From NCBI RefSeq assembly GCF_025370785.1, contig NZ_JAMXFA010000010.1:32186-96185 (forward strand): 64,000 bases of DNA. Direction: 5' to 3'. The position numbers and the translations under genes are program-made. This DNA is from Laspinema olomoucense D3b (lineage in GTDB: Bacteria; Cyanobacteriota; Cyanobacteriia; Cyanobacteriales; Laspinemataceae). Of this stretch, positions 1 to 9,350 are shown piece by piece. Under the pieces are notes generated by a model that saw only the letters and a program-made list of their open reading frames with translations, ran no database searches and was not told where the DNA came from. Numbering within the stretch: the first letter of the stretch is position 1; each line of letters opens with the position of its first letter.

Positions 1-557
1 TCGCGCATCTATCTATTGGCATAGATGTTCCTTAGAATCTGAAGGGCTGCTTTTTGGGACCCGGGTGCGACTGCTGCTGGTAATTCCCTAAACCCTTGCA
101 GGGAAAGCTTTTAGGATGTTACCCTGACTCACGATACCCCCGGAATTTCCCAGTATTTGAGAGACTCAGACTGCTTAAATGGTTAAGTATATTTGCTCAA
201 TTTGGACAAAAATAAAAAAACTTAACATTTCGTAATGATCTTGGGGACAAAGGCAGTGTATAAAGGTAACCTGAAGGGGTTGAGAAACGAAAAAAGTTAA
301 CCTGAGTATTGATTAAAAAAGGTTTTCAAGTTTCTCATACTTCTGGTAGTATTTTCTAAGATTTCTCGAAAGCGGGTGACGAAGCCCCAGTAGGGGCCAG
401 ACACAAACTTCGAGTCCAGCTTTAACAGAAACAAACGAAATTGTTGTAGTGTTGTAGCTGGGGTTAGTCGGAACCTAACAAGCTTTTTAGCTTGAGCGGG
501 GTCAACTAAACTTGATTGAAGCCCAAAGCAAGCCAATAAATAAAGGAGATTGAGTAC
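1..557 (+). promoter_or_regulatory. Long upstream region and leader of the cpc operon
   Basis: I see no convincing gene in these 557 bases. The region leads into cpcB, and phycocyanin operons of cyanobacteria commonly have long 5' leaders with strong promoters, so transcription of the operon probably starts here. The last bases before cpcB contain a clear ribosome binding site (AAAGGAG, around 542-548), 9 bases before the ATG. No promoter boxes could be assigned with confidence. A short reverse-strand frame at 297-536 has no recognisable protein features and was left out. Confidence 0.5.
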
Positions 558-1076
558 ATGCTAGACGCATTTGCAAAAGTTGTTTCGCAAGCAGACGCAC
601 GTGGCGAATTCCTGAGCACCGCCCAATTAGATGCTCTGACCAACATGGTCAAAGAAGGTAACAAGCGCTTGGATACCGTCAACCGGATCACCAGCAACGC
701 TTCTCAAATCGTTTCTGAAGCCGCTCGTTCTCTGTTTTCGGAGCAACCCCAGCTGATCCAACCCGGTGGAAATGCTTACACCAACCGTCGTATGGCAGCT
801 TGCTTACGCGACATGGAAATCATCCTGCGCTACGTCACCTACGCAGTCATCGCCGGTGATGCCAGCGTGTTAGACGATCGCTGCTTGAATGGTCTTCGTG
901 AAACCTACCAAGCCCTGGGTGTTCCCGGTGGTTCCGTTGCCACTGGCGTTCAAAAAATGAAAGATGCCGCTGTCCGCATTGCCAACGATCCCGCAGGTAT
1001 CACTCCTGGTGATTGCAGCGCTTTGATGTCTGAAATCGCTGGCTACTTCGATCGCGCAGCTTCTGCGGTTTCCTAG
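558..1076 (+). CDS. cpcB: C-phycocyanin beta subunit
   Basis: This is the beta chain of phycocyanin, the rod biliprotein of the phycobilisome, which passes light energy to the allophycocyanin core on the stromal face of the thylakoid. The 172-residue length is the family standard. Cys82 (in MAACLRDME) and Cys153 (in GDCSALM) are the two phycocyanobilin attachment sites, and Asn72 is the residue normally methylated in beta subunits. The start follows a strong AAAGGAG site. It is the first gene of cpcBACDEF, 131 bases before cpcA. The Cys84-type sites of this family are loaded partly by CpcE/F (alpha) and partly by other lyases (beta) that are not in this window. Confidence 0.98.
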   Translation: MLDAFAKVVSQADARGEFLSTAQLDALTNMVKEGNKRLDTVNRITSNASQIVSEAARSLFSEQPQLIQPGGNAYTNRRMAACLRDMEIILRYVTYAVIAGDASVLDDRCLNGLRETYQALGVPGGSVATGVQKMKDAAVRIANDPAGITPGDCSALMSEIAGYFDRAASAVS

Positions 1077-1207
1077 TCTAAATATTCCGACTAAAAACCC
1101 ACACTATCTTTTCTTTTTAAGGATCTAGCCCTTAATTGAGCCAAGTCCTTAAAACACCAAAACCAAAGAACGAAAAATTAGTACAACCCTAGGGAGATAC
1201 TGCAACG

Positions 1208-1696
1208 ATGAAAACCCCAATTACTGAAGCAATTTCTTCTGCTGACGCTCAAGGCCGTTTCCTGGGCAACTCCGAACTGCAAGCTGTTGATGGTCGCTTC
1301 AAACGCGCTCAAGCCAGCATGGAAGCTGCTCGTGCTTTAACCACCAACGCACAACGCTTGACCGAAGGTGCTGCACAAGCTGTCTACAACAAGTTCCCCT
1401 ACACCCAAACCATGCAGGGACCGAACTACGCTTCCACCGAAACCGGCAAGCAAAAGTGCTCTCGTGATATCAGCTACTACCTCCGCATGGTCACCTACTG
1501 CTTAGTTGCAGGTGGCACCGGCCCGATGGATGAGTACCTGATTGCTGGTTTGGATGAAATCAACAGCACCTTTGATTTGTCCCCCAGCTGGTACGTTGAA
1601 GCCCTCAAGTACATCAAAGGCAATCATGGCCTCAGCGGACAAGCTGCTGTTGAAGCTAACACCTACATCGACTACGCAATCAATGCTCTGAGCTAA
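1208..1696 (+). CDS. cpcA: C-phycocyanin alpha subunit
   Basis: This is the alpha chain that pairs with CpcB to form the (alpha-beta) monomers stacked into phycobilisome rods. It has the standard 162 residues. The single chromophore site is Cys84 within [11 protein letters not shown], the site served by the CpcE/CpcF lyase encoded downstream. The start ATG follows AGGGAGA at a suitable distance. It is the second gene of the operon, and the 238-base gap to cpcC contains an inverted repeat that may reduce readthrough, as expected where pigment subunits are needed in excess over linkers. Confidence 0.98.
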   Translation: MKTPITEAISSADAQGRFLGNSELQAVDGRFKRAQASMEAARALTTNAQRLTEGAAQAVYNKFPYTQTMQGPNYASTETGKQKCSRDISYYLRMVTYCLVAGGTGPMDEYLIAGLDEINSTFDLSPSWYVEALKYIKGNHGLSGQAAVEANTYIDYAINALS

Positions 1697-1745
1697 TTGA
1701 TGCATTCTTCTGGCATCGGTCTGATTGCTTAGAACGGTAAAAGGT

Positions 1746-1812
1746 AAGATGTCCGGGGAGGTAGGCGGGTGCTGGCAGCAGGCTAGTCTCTGTTTACCTG
1801 TCCGGGCATCTT
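1746..1812 (+). terminator. Imperfect inverted repeat between cpcA and cpcC, possible attenuator
   Basis: The arms around 1746-1757 (AAGATGTCCGGG) and 1801-1812 (TCCGGGCATCTT) can pair with one internal mismatch, enclosing a GC-rich spacer, and a short T-rich stretch follows. It lies 50 bases after cpcA. Such structures between pigment and linker genes are known to give abundant cpcBA transcripts and fewer long ones. That role here is inferred. Confidence 0.45.
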
Positions 1813-1934
1813 TGTATTTGTTGAAGCAGAAAAACCCCGTAATTACCGATCGCGGTATCCAGATTTTGGATGGTAAGCAAGAAAAGCACATCTAAAATCA
1901 CAACAGTAAAAACTTTTTTTGGGAGAGTGTTTAG

Positions 1935-2795
1935 ATGGCAATTACAACAGCAGCATCCCGTTTGGGAACGACACCCTATGAAGATACAGGCCGGGTAGAA
2001 CTGCGTCAAAATAGCAGTGAACAAGATATTGAAGCAGTGATTCGCAGCGTTTACCGCCAGGTCCTCGGGAACGATTACGTGATGAAATCCCAGCGCCTTA
2101 ACAGTGCGGAATCGCTGTTAAAAAATGGCAAAATGAGCGTGCGGGATTTCGTCCGCGCTGTTGCTAAATCGGAACTTTACAAAGAAAAGTTTCTTTACCC
2201 CAATTTCCAAACCCGCGTCATTGAACTTAATTATAAACATCTGCTGGGACGCGCTCCTTATGATGAATCCGAGGTGATTTACCACCTGGATCTGTACGAA
2301 ACCCACGGCTTTGATGCAGAAATTGATTCTTACATCGATTCCCCGGAATATGAGAGCAACTTTGGGGACAATATCGTACCCTACTATCGTGGATTTGCGA
2401 CCCAAAATGGTCAAAAAACCGTTGGGTTTAACCGGATGTTCCGCCTCTATCGCGGTTATGCCAACAGCGATCGCGCGCAACTCGAAGGCACCAAATCGCG
2501 CTTGATTCGCGAACTGGGCAAAAATCAAACCAATACGATTGTTGCTCCCTCCGGTGGTTCTGATGGCTGGTCCTACCGTTCTTCGGTCGATTCCTCTCCC
2601 GCAACCTGCCTCGGTGGCGCGTTTGTTGGGTTCGGAAAAGATGGCGAAGTGTTTCGCATCGAAGTCACGGGACTGCGGCAAACCGGCGTCCGTCGCAGTT
2701 GCCAAACCTTCATCGTTCCTTTCGAGAGCTTATCTACGAAAATTCAGCAAATCGTGAAGCAAGGCGGAAAAATCGCCAGCATCACGACTGCCTAA
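1935..2795 (+). CDS. cpcC: Phycobilisome rod linker polypeptide, phycocyanin-associated
   Basis: This linker joins phycocyanin hexamers into rods. The 286 residues show the usual order: a PBS_linker_poly domain at about residues 20-150 (with [11 protein letters not shown] and [12 protein letters not shown]) and a CpcD-like C-terminal domain at about 225-286 ([11 protein letters not shown], then [13 protein letters not shown] and GGKIASI). The ATG follows GGGAGAGTG. Only one cpcC-type gene is present in this operon, while many cyanobacteria have two. The CpcD-like domain resembles the small CpcD protein encoded next, as usual for this family. Confidence 0.95.
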   Translation: MAITTAASRLGTTPYEDTGRVELRQNSSEQDIEAVIRSVYRQVLGNDYVMKSQRLNSAESLLKNGKMSVRDFVRAVAKSELYKEKFLYPNFQTRVIELNYKHLLGRAPYDESEVIYHLDLYETHGFDAEIDSYIDSPEYESNFGDNIVPYYRGFATQNGQKTVGFNRMFRLYRGYANSDRAQLEGTKSRLIRELGKNQTNTIVAPSGGSDGWSYRSSVDSSPATCLGGAFVGFGKDGEVFRIEVTGLRQTGVRRSCQTFIVPFESLSTKIQQIVKQGGKIASITTA

Positions 2796-2817
2796 TTTAG
2801 GATAACGTCTCAGACAG

Positions 2818-2937
2818 CCCACAGGACGGCAACTGCCATGAGCGCTACCGGATTAATCCCTCCGAAATATTTCCCAGGGCACGGGTGAAATATTCCAGAT
2901 TAAATCTGGCATAAGCTTGAAGGCGATCGCCTGTGGG
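2818..2937 (+). repeat. Widely spaced inverted repeat between cpcC and cpcD
   Basis: CCCACAGG at 2818-2825 pairs with CCTGTGGG at 2930-2937, and a small internal palindrome (CCAGATTAAATCTGG, 2895-2909) sits between them. The right arm includes a HIP1 octamer. It may fold in the mRNA between cpcC and cpcD. No function is shown. Confidence 0.35.
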
Positions 2938-2982
2938 TTAATCCACCCAGTTAATCTACACTAAAGGAGCTAGTCAAATCAA

Positions 2983-3252
2983 ATGTTAGGTCAAGTTGCA
3001 GGCTTTAATCAATCCAATACCAGCGCAGGCAATCGTTTTTTTCGCTATGAAGTGACCGGATTGCGTCAAACCGACGAAAGCGATCAGAGCAACTACTCGA
3101 TCCGCAAGAGTGGCAGTGTGTTTATGACTGTTCCCTACAACCGCATGAACGAAGAAATGCAGCGGATTACCCGTCTGGGTGGAAAAATTGTCAGCATTCA
3201 CCCCTTGAACGTTCACGGTGAGCAAGAGACTCATGAAGGAGAAGGGGAATAG
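2983..3252 (+). CDS. cpcD: Small phycocyanin rod-capping linker
   Basis: CpcD is the approximately 9-kDa linker that caps the distal end of phycocyanin rods and so limits rod length. The 89-residue protein consists of a single CpcD domain ([16 protein letters not shown], then VPYNRMNEEMQRI and GGKIVSIHPL), which aligns with the C-terminus of the preceding CpcC. The start follows AAAGGAGC. It ends with a short acidic tail (HGEQETHEGEGE). It is followed after 42 bases by cpcE. Confidence 0.95.
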   Translation: MLGQVAGFNQSNTSAGNRFFRYEVTGLRQTDESDQSNYSIRKSGSVFMTVPYNRMNEEMQRITRLGGKIVSIHPLNVHGEQETHEGEGE

Positions 3253-3294
3253 GTTAGAATCTCTAATCTGTTAGCCCAATCCAGTTTTTAACTC

Positions 3295-4140
3295 ATGTGG
3301 GACAATCTTGAATCAGGCTCACCGGCCCCTCCAGCAGGGGACGGTGAGACTTTAACTGTAGAGGTGGCGATCGCCAATTTGCGCCACGAAGACTTGAGCT
3401 TGCGTTACTACGCCGCTTGGTGGATTGGCCGATTTGGGGTTCGCGAACCAGCGGCGATCGATGCTTTGCTGGATTTGTTATCCGAAGAGGGGGATAAAAC
3501 CGAGGCGGGTGGATATCCCCTGCGCCGCAATGCTGCCCGCGCCTTGGGCAAAGTTGGGGACGATCGCGCCGTTCCTGCCCTGATTGAGTGCTTAAACTGC
3601 TCCGATTATTATGTCCGGGAAGCCGCAGCCGAGAGTTTGGAACGACTCGGCGATCGCAGCGCCATTCCGGCCCTGATGGAATTACTTGCCGGGGGCCTCA
3701 CCGCAGCGGTCCAGGTGACGGGAAAACCCCACCTCACCCAACCCTACGATACGATTTTAGAAGCGTTGGGAACCCTGCAAGCCACAGAAGCAATTCCCCT
3801 GATTCAACCCTTTCTGGAGCATTCTTTTCCTCGGGTGCAATATTCTGCCGCCCGGGCGATGTATCAACTGACTGGGGAAGGGGGGTATGCAGAACGCTTA
3901 ATCCAAGCTTTGCAGGGAAAAGATTTGCAACTGCGGCGATCGGCCCTGTTGGATTTGGGGGCGATCGCCTATTTACCCGCCGCTAAAGCAATTTCTCAAA
4001 CCTTGGCGGAAAATAGCATCAAATTGATTGCTCTTAAAGGACTCATTGAGCATCATCTGACCCTGAATCATCCTGATGCCGCCCCGGATTTATCCCCAGA
4101 TTTAATTGAAGTGATGAATCTGATGGATAGTCTGTTGTAG
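3295..4140 (+). CDS. cpcE: Phycocyanobilin lyase subunit alpha (CpcE)
   Basis: CpcE with CpcF forms the heterodimeric lyase that attaches phycocyanobilin to Cys84 of CpcA. The 281 residues are made largely of HEAT/PBS-lyase repeats, seen as recurring units such as NAARALGKVGDDRAVPALIECL, DYYVREAAAESLERLGDRSA and PRVQYSAARAMYQLTG. The length is typical of the family. It follows cpcD closely and is separated from its partner cpcF by a 466-base repeat-rich gap, which is longer than expected for two subunits of one enzyme. Confidence 0.93.
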   Translation: MWDNLESGSPAPPAGDGETLTVEVAIANLRHEDLSLRYYAAWWIGRFGVREPAAIDALLDLLSEEGDKTEAGGYPLRRNAARALGKVGDDRAVPALIECLNCSDYYVREAAAESLERLGDRSAIPALMELLAGGLTAAVQVTGKPHLTQPYDTILEALGTLQATEAIPLIQPFLEHSFPRVQYSAARAMYQLTGEGGYAERLIQALQGKDLQLRRSALLDLGAIAYLPAAKAISQTLAENSIKLIALKGLIEHHLTLNHPDAAPDLSPDLIEVMNLMDSLL

Positions 4141-4525
4141 GTCTGTAAAAACCTACACCCTGAAGGGTGGGGCTACATGGACAAAGCCCGCCTGCGCGGG
4201 CTATAGACAGACTTTTGATAAGGTCTGTAAAAACCTACACCCTGAAGGGTCTGGCTCCACGAACAAAGCCCGCGCAGGCGGGCTATAGAGTAAAAACCTA
4301 CACCCTGAAGGGTCTGGCTCCACGAACAAAGCCCGCGCAGGCGGGCTATAGAGAAAACAGACTGGTAATACCAAAGCGGGTTGTTAAAAATGGATTTTCT
4401 GTTGTAGCCTGCGGAGGCAGGCTACCCTTCGGGAAGCCGCTAGCGCGTCTACGTCCGTAGAGCCAGACCCTTTCCTTACGGAACGCTACGCGAACAGGGT
4501 GCGGGTTTTTATAGACCTATCACGA
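4141..4525. repeat. Repeat element with a 63-bp tandem duplication, between cpcE and cpcF
   Basis: The unit contains AAAACCTACACCCTGAAGGG, a spacer, and the palindrome GCCCGCGCAGGCGGGC followed by TATAG. A partial copy lies at 4141-4207, and two perfect 63-bp tandem copies lie at 4228-4290 and 4291-4353. The far end (around 4497-4522) carries the same motif inverted (CAGGGTGCGGGTTTTTATAGACC), so the whole block can fold back on itself. The 63-bp unit is a multiple of three, so translation through it gives a false repetitive frame. Relatives occur at 49742-49835 and 60240-60345, so this is a dispersed family. Confidence 0.8.
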
Positions 4526-4606
4526 CCGGATTCCTTATAATCTCCGGATGCATTAGTCTCGATTAAAATTAAATCCCATTCATACAACAGCGCTCAAGCC
4601 GTTCTC

Positions 4607-5260
4607 ATGACTGAAAACGCCGGACTCACCCCACTGATTAAAGCCGTTGAAGAGGCAGACTCCGCAGAAGGTTTAACCAAAGCCTTATGGAAATTAGCCC
4701 AAGCGCGATCGCCCGAAGCCATTCCCACCTTAATCGAAGCCCTAGGTTTCAATAACCCCGGTGCCGCCGTTGCGGGAGTCGAGGGACTGATTGCCCTCGG
4801 GGAAGTCGCCGTTGTCCCCCTGTTGCAACAACTGGATGGGTTCAATTATGGGGCCAGAGCCTGGGCGCTACGCGCTTTAGCCAAAATTGGCGACCCCCGG
4901 GGATTAGAGTTACTCTTAGACACCGCCGCCCATGATTTTGCTCTGAGCGTGCGTCGTGCAGCAGCAAGCGGTTTGGGGAATATCCTCTGGGAAAACATGG
5001 ACCCCGAGGAAAGGGCGACGGCCCAAGAGAAGGTGTATCAGACCCTTTTGGAAGTGCTGCAAGATCCAGAATGGGTAGTGCGCTATGGGGCGATCGTGGG
5101 AATGCAAGGACTCGCCACGGCAGCGGTATCTAATTCGCCCATGTGGTTGCGTCAACTTTTGACCCAGTTGAGCGATCGGGCAAAATCCGATGAAGAGTTA
5201 GTGGTGCGTGCTCGGGCTCAACTGGCTTATCAGCAATTACAAAACACCACCCCCGCTTAA
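4607..5260 (+). CDS. cpcF: Phycocyanobilin lyase subunit beta (CpcF)
   Basis: CpcF is the second subunit of the CpcE/CpcF lyase for CpcA Cys84. The 217-residue protein is a shorter HEAT-repeat protein, with units such as ALWKLAQARSPEAIPTLIEAL, ARAWALRALAKIGDPRGLEL and SVRRAAASGLGNILWENM. The length fits the family. It closes the cpc gene series. The long repeat element upstream may mean it has its own weak transcription or depends on readthrough from cpcE. Confidence 0.93.
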   Translation: MTENAGLTPLIKAVEEADSAEGLTKALWKLAQARSPEAIPTLIEALGFNNPGAAVAGVEGLIALGEVAVVPLLQQLDGFNYGARAWALRALAKIGDPRGLELLLDTAAHDFALSVRRAAASGLGNILWENMDPEERATAQEKVYQTLLEVLQDPEWVVRYGAIVGMQGLATAAVSNSPMWLRQLLTQLSDRAKSDEELVVRARAQLAYQQLQNTTPA

Positions 5261-5267
5261 AAACCGC

Positions 5268-5453
5268 TTACTTCCCCGAAGAACCCGAATCCTCAGAGGG
5301 TTCCCGCAAAAATGCCTGAAACAGACTCCAGAGGGTGGAGAGTAAGCCCGTCCCTAAAACCAGCAGCATCAAAGCCGATAATGCGCCAAAGGGAGAAAGG
5401 ACAGCGATGAGTAACAGGCCAAATATGAATAGAGTAATGATAGGCTGATTCAT
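5268..5453 (-). CDS. Small hydrophobic protein of unknown function
   Basis: This 61-residue protein is mostly two hydrophobic stretches (residues about 5-20 and 22-45, with FIFGLLLIAVLSPFGA and ALMLLVLGTGLLSTLW) and a short polar tail (EPSEDSGSSGK). It should be an inner or thylakoid membrane protein. Its stop lies only 7 bases from the end of cpcF on the opposite strand. I do not recognise a named family, but small membrane proteins of this shape are common and conserved in cyanobacteria. Confidence 0.6.
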   Translation of the reverse strand: MNQPIITLFIFGLLLIAVLSPFGALSALMLLVLGTGLLSTLWSLFQAFLREPSEDSGSSGK

Positions 5454-5563
5454 GGGACCGGATTGCTCCTGTACTGACTCGATACCCTTACTGTATCCAC
5501 TCCGATTGGCTGCTGACCTCTTTCTTTGTAATGAGATTTAATCCACCCTTGGGTTTTTTTCCC

Positions 5564-6289
5564 TTACATCGGGTTGAGAGTCTTCGTGCATAAATAGGTA
5601 GCCATCACGCCATCCTCGATCCGCTGACTGGTGATGCTAAATCCATTCCGAGACAACAAACCCTCAAAAATCCAGTCATAAGTCGAAAATTCATCCCGGA
5701 AATGTCCTTGCGCATCTTCCCGCAGAAAATCGCCCCCGGCTGCTGCCTGTTTTTCAATAAAAGCCGCGATATTGTCCAGGGAATGATGCTCACTGATAAT
5801 CACATCGTGAATATAAAACTGACCCCCCGGTTTGAGCATCCGATTCATCCGCCCTAAGGCGATGCCTTTCCAGAAATCCGGCAGGTGGTGGAATGCAAAA
5901 GTTGTGGTAATCGCATCTACCGAGTTTTCGGGATGTTCGTAGGACAGAAATCCCCCATGACAAAAGGTAATAATATTTGAGACTCCCGCTTGAGCGGCTT
6001 TGGTTTTGGCATATTCCAGCATTGTCGGGGAAACATCTACCGCATAAACCTTAAGCCCACGAATGGCAGCTTGAATCGCAAAGGTGCCGGTCCCCGCCCC
6101 AAAATCAATGACTACATCGTTTATGTTGAGGGCGAGTAAATCAAGGACGGCATTGCTTTCTTGCTCAATATCTCGGAAATCCGCATGACTGGAATCATAC
6201 ATCTCAACTTCCGTGGGAATGCCATAGTCTTTGCCGACTTGCTGGAACTCATCGTATTGCCAGGGTAAAGGAATTTGCATTTTGCTCAT
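5564..6289 (-). CDS. Class I SAM-dependent methyltransferase
   Basis: The 241-residue product has a Rossmann-type methyltransferase fold. Motif I is VIDFGAGTGTFAIQAA, an acidic residue follows motif I in YAVDVSPTMLE, and a later FAFHHLPDFWK and MLKPGGQFYIHDV match motifs of the UbiE/methyltransf_11 group. The substrate cannot be told. A reading frame extends 12 codons further upstream, but the ATG at 6289 (MSKMQIPLPWQYDEF) begins the conserved part. It is monocistronic between the membrane protein gene and tRNA-Thr. Confidence 0.85.
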   Translation of the reverse strand: MSKMQIPLPWQYDEFQQVGKDYGIPTEVEMYDSSHADFRDIEQESNAVLDLLALNINDVVIDFGAGTGTFAIQAAIRGLKVYAVDVSPTMLEYAKTKAAQAGVSNIITFCHGGFLSYEHPENSVDAITTTFAFHHLPDFWKGIALGRMNRMLKPGGQFYIHDVIISEHHSLDNIAAFIEKQAAAGGDFLREDAQGHFRDEFSTYDWIFEGLLSRNGFSITSQRIEDGVMATYLCTKTLNPM

Positions 6290-6537
6290 GTTATGTGTAG
6301 AACGTTCAGGACTACTCAAATCCACGAACAGGTGCTAGAACACAGAAGGCAAAGAAGGGATTACAGACTCAGCCACTGTCAAATAGAGCCGGGGGTGGGG
6401 CATCGTTGCTGTTCTCCTCATGTACCGGAGTCCGTGGAGAGATATGGGGATTATAACCCAAGGGTCTGATTCCTTCTAAAAAAGTCCGGTAGAGGGGTTG
6501 CAAAACTGCCCCAAGCTTTGGTAAAGTTAAAACTCAT

Positions 6538-6610
6538 GCTGGTGTAGCTCAGTTGGTAGAGCAACGCACTTGTAATGCGTGGGTCGCGGGTTCAACTCCT
6601 GTCACCAGCT
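6538..6610 (+). tRNA. tRNA-Thr (anticodon UGU)
   Basis: The 73 bases fold as a full cloverleaf. The acceptor GCTGGTG pairs with CACCAGC. The D arm is GCTCAGTTGGTAGAGC. The anticodon stem is ACGCA/TGCGT with loop CTTGTAA, which gives anticodon TGT. The T arm GCGGGTTCAACTCCTGT is canonical. The discriminator base is T and CCA is not encoded. It decodes ACA and other ACN codons. Confidence 0.97.
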
Positions 6611-6645
6611 TTAACTCAAAAATTTCTGGCTTCGTCAGAAGAGAT

Positions 6646-6673
6646 TCCCCCCTGAAAATCAGGGGGGATTTTT
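6646..6673 (+). terminator. Rho-independent-type terminator after tRNA-Thr
   Basis: A perfect stem (CCCCCCTGA / TCAGGGGGG, loop AAA) is followed by TTTTT on the plus strand. It sits 36 bases after the tRNA and 18 bases before the stop of the convergent icd gene, so it most likely ends the tRNA transcript. Confidence 0.8.
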
Positions 6674-6690
6674 AGAGGTTGGTTTGAGGT

Positions 6691-8118
6691 TTAATCGTCG
6701 AAGTGTTTAATAATCGCGTCGGCAAACTCGGAACATTTGAGGGGTTTTTCTACCGGGGGTTCCATTAAGCGAGCCAAATCGTAAGTCACCTCACGGTTAG
6801 AAATAGCTCCTCCAATGCCTTTTTTAATCAAATCAGCGGCTTCTTGCCATCCCATATATTCCAACATCATGACGCCAGAGAGGATGACGGAACCGGGATT
6901 AATGCGATCGAGACCGGCGTGTTTCGGCGCTGTGCCGTGGGTGGCTTCAAAAATAGCACATTGGTCACCAATATTGGCCCCGGGTCCCATGCCTAATCCA
7001 CCCACGATCGCCGCTGCGGCATCGGAGAGATAGTCTCCGTTTAAATTCATCGTCGCCAGAATGGAATACTCATCGGGGCGAGTTTGGATTTGCTGGAAGA
7101 TACTATCGGCAATGCGGTCATTGACCATAATTTTTTCTTTCCATTTGCGATCGCCGTGAGTCTCCCAAATGGTATCTAGCACCTGCTGGACTTCCGCGCA
7201 AACCACCGCCCGTTTTTCCTCCGTCAGGGCATCATAACCCGGGTCAATCTGACGCGCATTCTCTTCAATACTCAAATCAGGATTTTTCTCTTTATTGCTC
7301 AAAATCCAAGATTCCCGTTCCGTGACGCACTCATTGCGAAACTCCGTGGTTGCTAGTTCGTAACCCCAGTCCCGGAACGCCCCTTCGGTGTACTTCATAA
7401 TATTGCCCTTATGGACCAAAGTCACCATCTGCTTGGCTTTGGGCAAGCGTAAAGCGTGTTTAATGGCACGACGAACCAAACGCTGGGAGTTGGTTTTGCT
7501 AATGGGTTTGATGCCGATGCCGGAATCCATGCGAATTTGTTTTTTCCCATGTTCTGGGGTTTGGGGAATTAATTGAGTATTGAGAATATCAATTAATTTT
7601 TCGCAGATTTCCGTACCTGCACGCCACTCGATTCCCAGATAAATATCTTCGGTATTTTCCCGATAAACAATCACGTCCAATTGTTCGGGATGTTTGTGAG
7701 GGGAGGGGGTTCCGGGATAATATTTGCAGGGTCGGACACAGGCATAGAGGTCATGAATTTGGCGCAGGGCCACATTCAGGGAACGAATCCCGCCACCGAT
7801 GGGGGTGGTTAAGGGGCCTTTGATAGCGATGCCATATTCTGCGATCGCCTTGTTGGTATCCTCGGGCAAATATTGATAAGTGCCGTACTCTTCACAGGCT
7901 TCATCACCGGCGTAGATTTTAAACCAGCTAATTTTACGTTTGCCCCCGTAAGCTGCTTCCACCGCAGCATCGATCGCTTTTTGGGAGGCGGGCCAAATAT
8001 CAACCCCCGTCCCATCGCCGCGAATGAAGGGGATAATCGGGTTATCGGGAACAATGGGTTCACCATTTTTAAACGTCACGCGATCGCCAGTCGTCGGGGG
8101 AGTCAGTTTCTCGTACAT
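6691..8118 (-). CDS. icd: NADP-dependent isocitrate dehydrogenase
   Basis: Icd oxidatively decarboxylates isocitrate to 2-oxoglutarate, making the carbon skeleton for ammonium assimilation and the nitrogen-status signal in cyanobacteria. The 475-residue length matches the cyanobacterial enzyme. Visible family blocks include [15 protein letters not shown], the substrate-binding loop [44 protein letters not shown] and [13 protein letters not shown]. It is a single gene, convergent with tRNA-Thr. Confidence 0.97.
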   Translation of the reverse strand: MYEKLTPPTTGDRVTFKNGEPIVPDNPIIPFIRGDGTGVDIWPASQKAIDAAVEAAYGGKRKISWFKIYAGDEACEEYGTYQYLPEDTNKAIAEYGIAIKGPLTTPIGGGIRSLNVALRQIHDLYACVRPCKYYPGTPSPHKHPEQLDVIVYRENTEDIYLGIEWRAGTEICEKLIDILNTQLIPQTPEHGKKQIRMDSGIGIKPISKTNSQRLVRRAIKHALRLPKAKQMVTLVHKGNIMKYTEGAFRDWGYELATTEFRNECVTERESWILSNKEKNPDLSIEENARQIDPGYDALTEEKRAVVCAEVQQVLDTIWETHGDRKWKEKIMVNDRIADSIFQQIQTRPDEYSILATMNLNGDYLSDAAAAIVGGLGMGPGANIGDQCAIFEATHGTAPKHAGLDRINPGSVILSGVMMLEYMGWQEAADLIKKGIGGAISNREVTYDLARLMEPPVEKPLKCSEFADAIIKHFDD

Positions 8119-8405
8119 AATCCACTTACGGTTAACTTGGGTTAAAGCTGAACCTTCAGCCTTTGAGTAGCGTATCAGAAGCCCTGGGATAAGCCGGTAA
8201 TCAGTTTATCTTTTTCTTCCTCTATTCCCTCGGTTTGCGGGTGCAGACTTCCCCAGAATTCAAGACTGTCTGACTTATCGCTTAATTTTTCGCCAAAAAA
8301 TTCGGTCAGTCCCCATTTAAAGGAACTGACCGAACTGATGAATTAGCTCTCCATTAATCGGACAAGGCTTCCTGAAACTTGCTCTTGTCGCGATCGCCGG
8401 TTAGA

Positions 8406-9350
8406 TTAACCCTTTTGGCTCATTTTGCGGCGACGTGCAGCCAACAAACCACCGGCACCCATCAACAAACCACCAATCGTCATGGGTTCAGGAACTTCAA
8501 CAGGGTCAGTGCCATCCGGAGTTTCCGGAGTTACTGGAGTTTCCGGAGTTACTGGAGTTACTGGAGTTTCCGGAGTTACTGGAGTTTCCGGAGTTACTGG
8601 AGTTTCCGGAGTTACTGGAGTTTCCGGAGTTACCGGAGTTTCTGGAGTTACCGGAGTTACCGGAGTTTCCGGAGTTACTGGATTCTGAGCGACTGGAGTT
8701 TCCGGAGTTACTGGAGGGGGAGTTACAGTAACGGTGGATGGGCTAGTTTGTGCTACTTTGCTGCTGCCGTCGCGAGTGCCTCCCTCTGGGCCAACACTCT
8801 TGAGGCGGATGCCGAAACTCTGAGAGGTAAAGGAATTCAGGGATAGTCCTGCTGCGGAGACTGTAAAGGTCGTGGTTCGGAAGTCGTCCGGGGTTCCTTG
8901 ATAGCTGGCACCCCCAGAGAAGCCAATTCGGATGCCGACATCGAAGGAAGTGTCTCCGCCGCCTCCCTGCATATTCACACCATCACCCAGATTGCCAGCG
9001 TTTCCATTTAAATCGCTGCTACCAAGGTTGACTGGCCCACCAGATACGCCACCCACGGTCACAGGACCGACACCATCGGGAAGGTTGAAGTAAACCCCGT
9101 TAATATCGCCGATATTTCCAGTATTAGCTTCGGGCACTACGTTGACCGTAACGGTAATGCTGCCCGGATTGCTCGTATCGTCGAGGGTGACGTTGACCTT
9201 AGCTGGATCTCCAGTCTTTGGAGAAGCGTCGAAGGTAATAGAGTCCGCTTTGGCTTGTCCAGGAGCAAAGGCAAGGGAGGCAGCAGCTAGACCGAGAGAA
9301 ATTAGAGCAGTTTTGCTGAGACGGTTGGTAAAAGTTAAATTAGTAATCAT
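8406..9350 (-). CDS. PEP-CTERM surface/exported protein with proline-threonine repeats
   Basis: The 314-residue protein has an N-terminal signal peptide (hydrophobic [16 protein letters not shown], cleavage near AKA-DS), a beta-rich domain of about 160 residues, a low-complexity spacer of PETPVT units at about 215-275, and a classical PEP-CTERM sorting signal ([15 protein letters not shown] followed by a basic tail AARRRKM). Such proteins are processed by exosortase and released or anchored at the cell surface. No exosortase gene is in this window. The spacer is probably a flexible stalk. The adhesive or matrix role is inferred. Confidence 0.88.
   Translation of the reverse strand: MITNLTFTNRLSKTALISLGLAAASLAFAPGQAKADSITFDASPKTGDPAKVNVTLDDTSNPGSITVTVNVVPEANTGNIGDINGVYFNLPDGVGPVTVGGVSGGPVNLGSSDLNGNAGNLGDGVNMQGGGGDTSFDVGIRIGFSGGASYQGTPDDFRTTTFTVSAAGLSLNSFTSQSFGIRLKSVGPEGGTRDGSSKVAQTSPSTVTVTPPPVTPETPVAQNPVTPETPVTPVTPETPVTPETPVTPETPVTPETPVTPETPVTPVTPETPVTPETPDGTDPVEVPEPMTIGGLLMGAGGLLAARRRKMSQKG
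8512..8725. repeat. Short tandem repeat encoding PETPVT units
   Basis: On the plus strand the units read as variants of GGAGTTTCCGGAGTTACT and GGAGTTACT, repeated about ten times with small changes. They lie inside the PEP-CTERM gene and keep its frame. Repeats of this type change length readily by slippage, so stalk length could vary between isolates. Confidence 0.85.

Noticed and set aside
4167..4460. Repetitive plus-strand frame between cpcE and cpcF
   Set aside because: It results from the 63-bp tandem repeat, which is a multiple of three; the product has no protein-like features.
8379..8846. Long plus-strand frame with repeated FRSYWS units opposite the PEP-CTERM gene
   Set aside because: It is the antisense reading of the PETPVT repeat; the minus-strand frame has a signal peptide and a PEP-CTERM signal, so it is the real gene.
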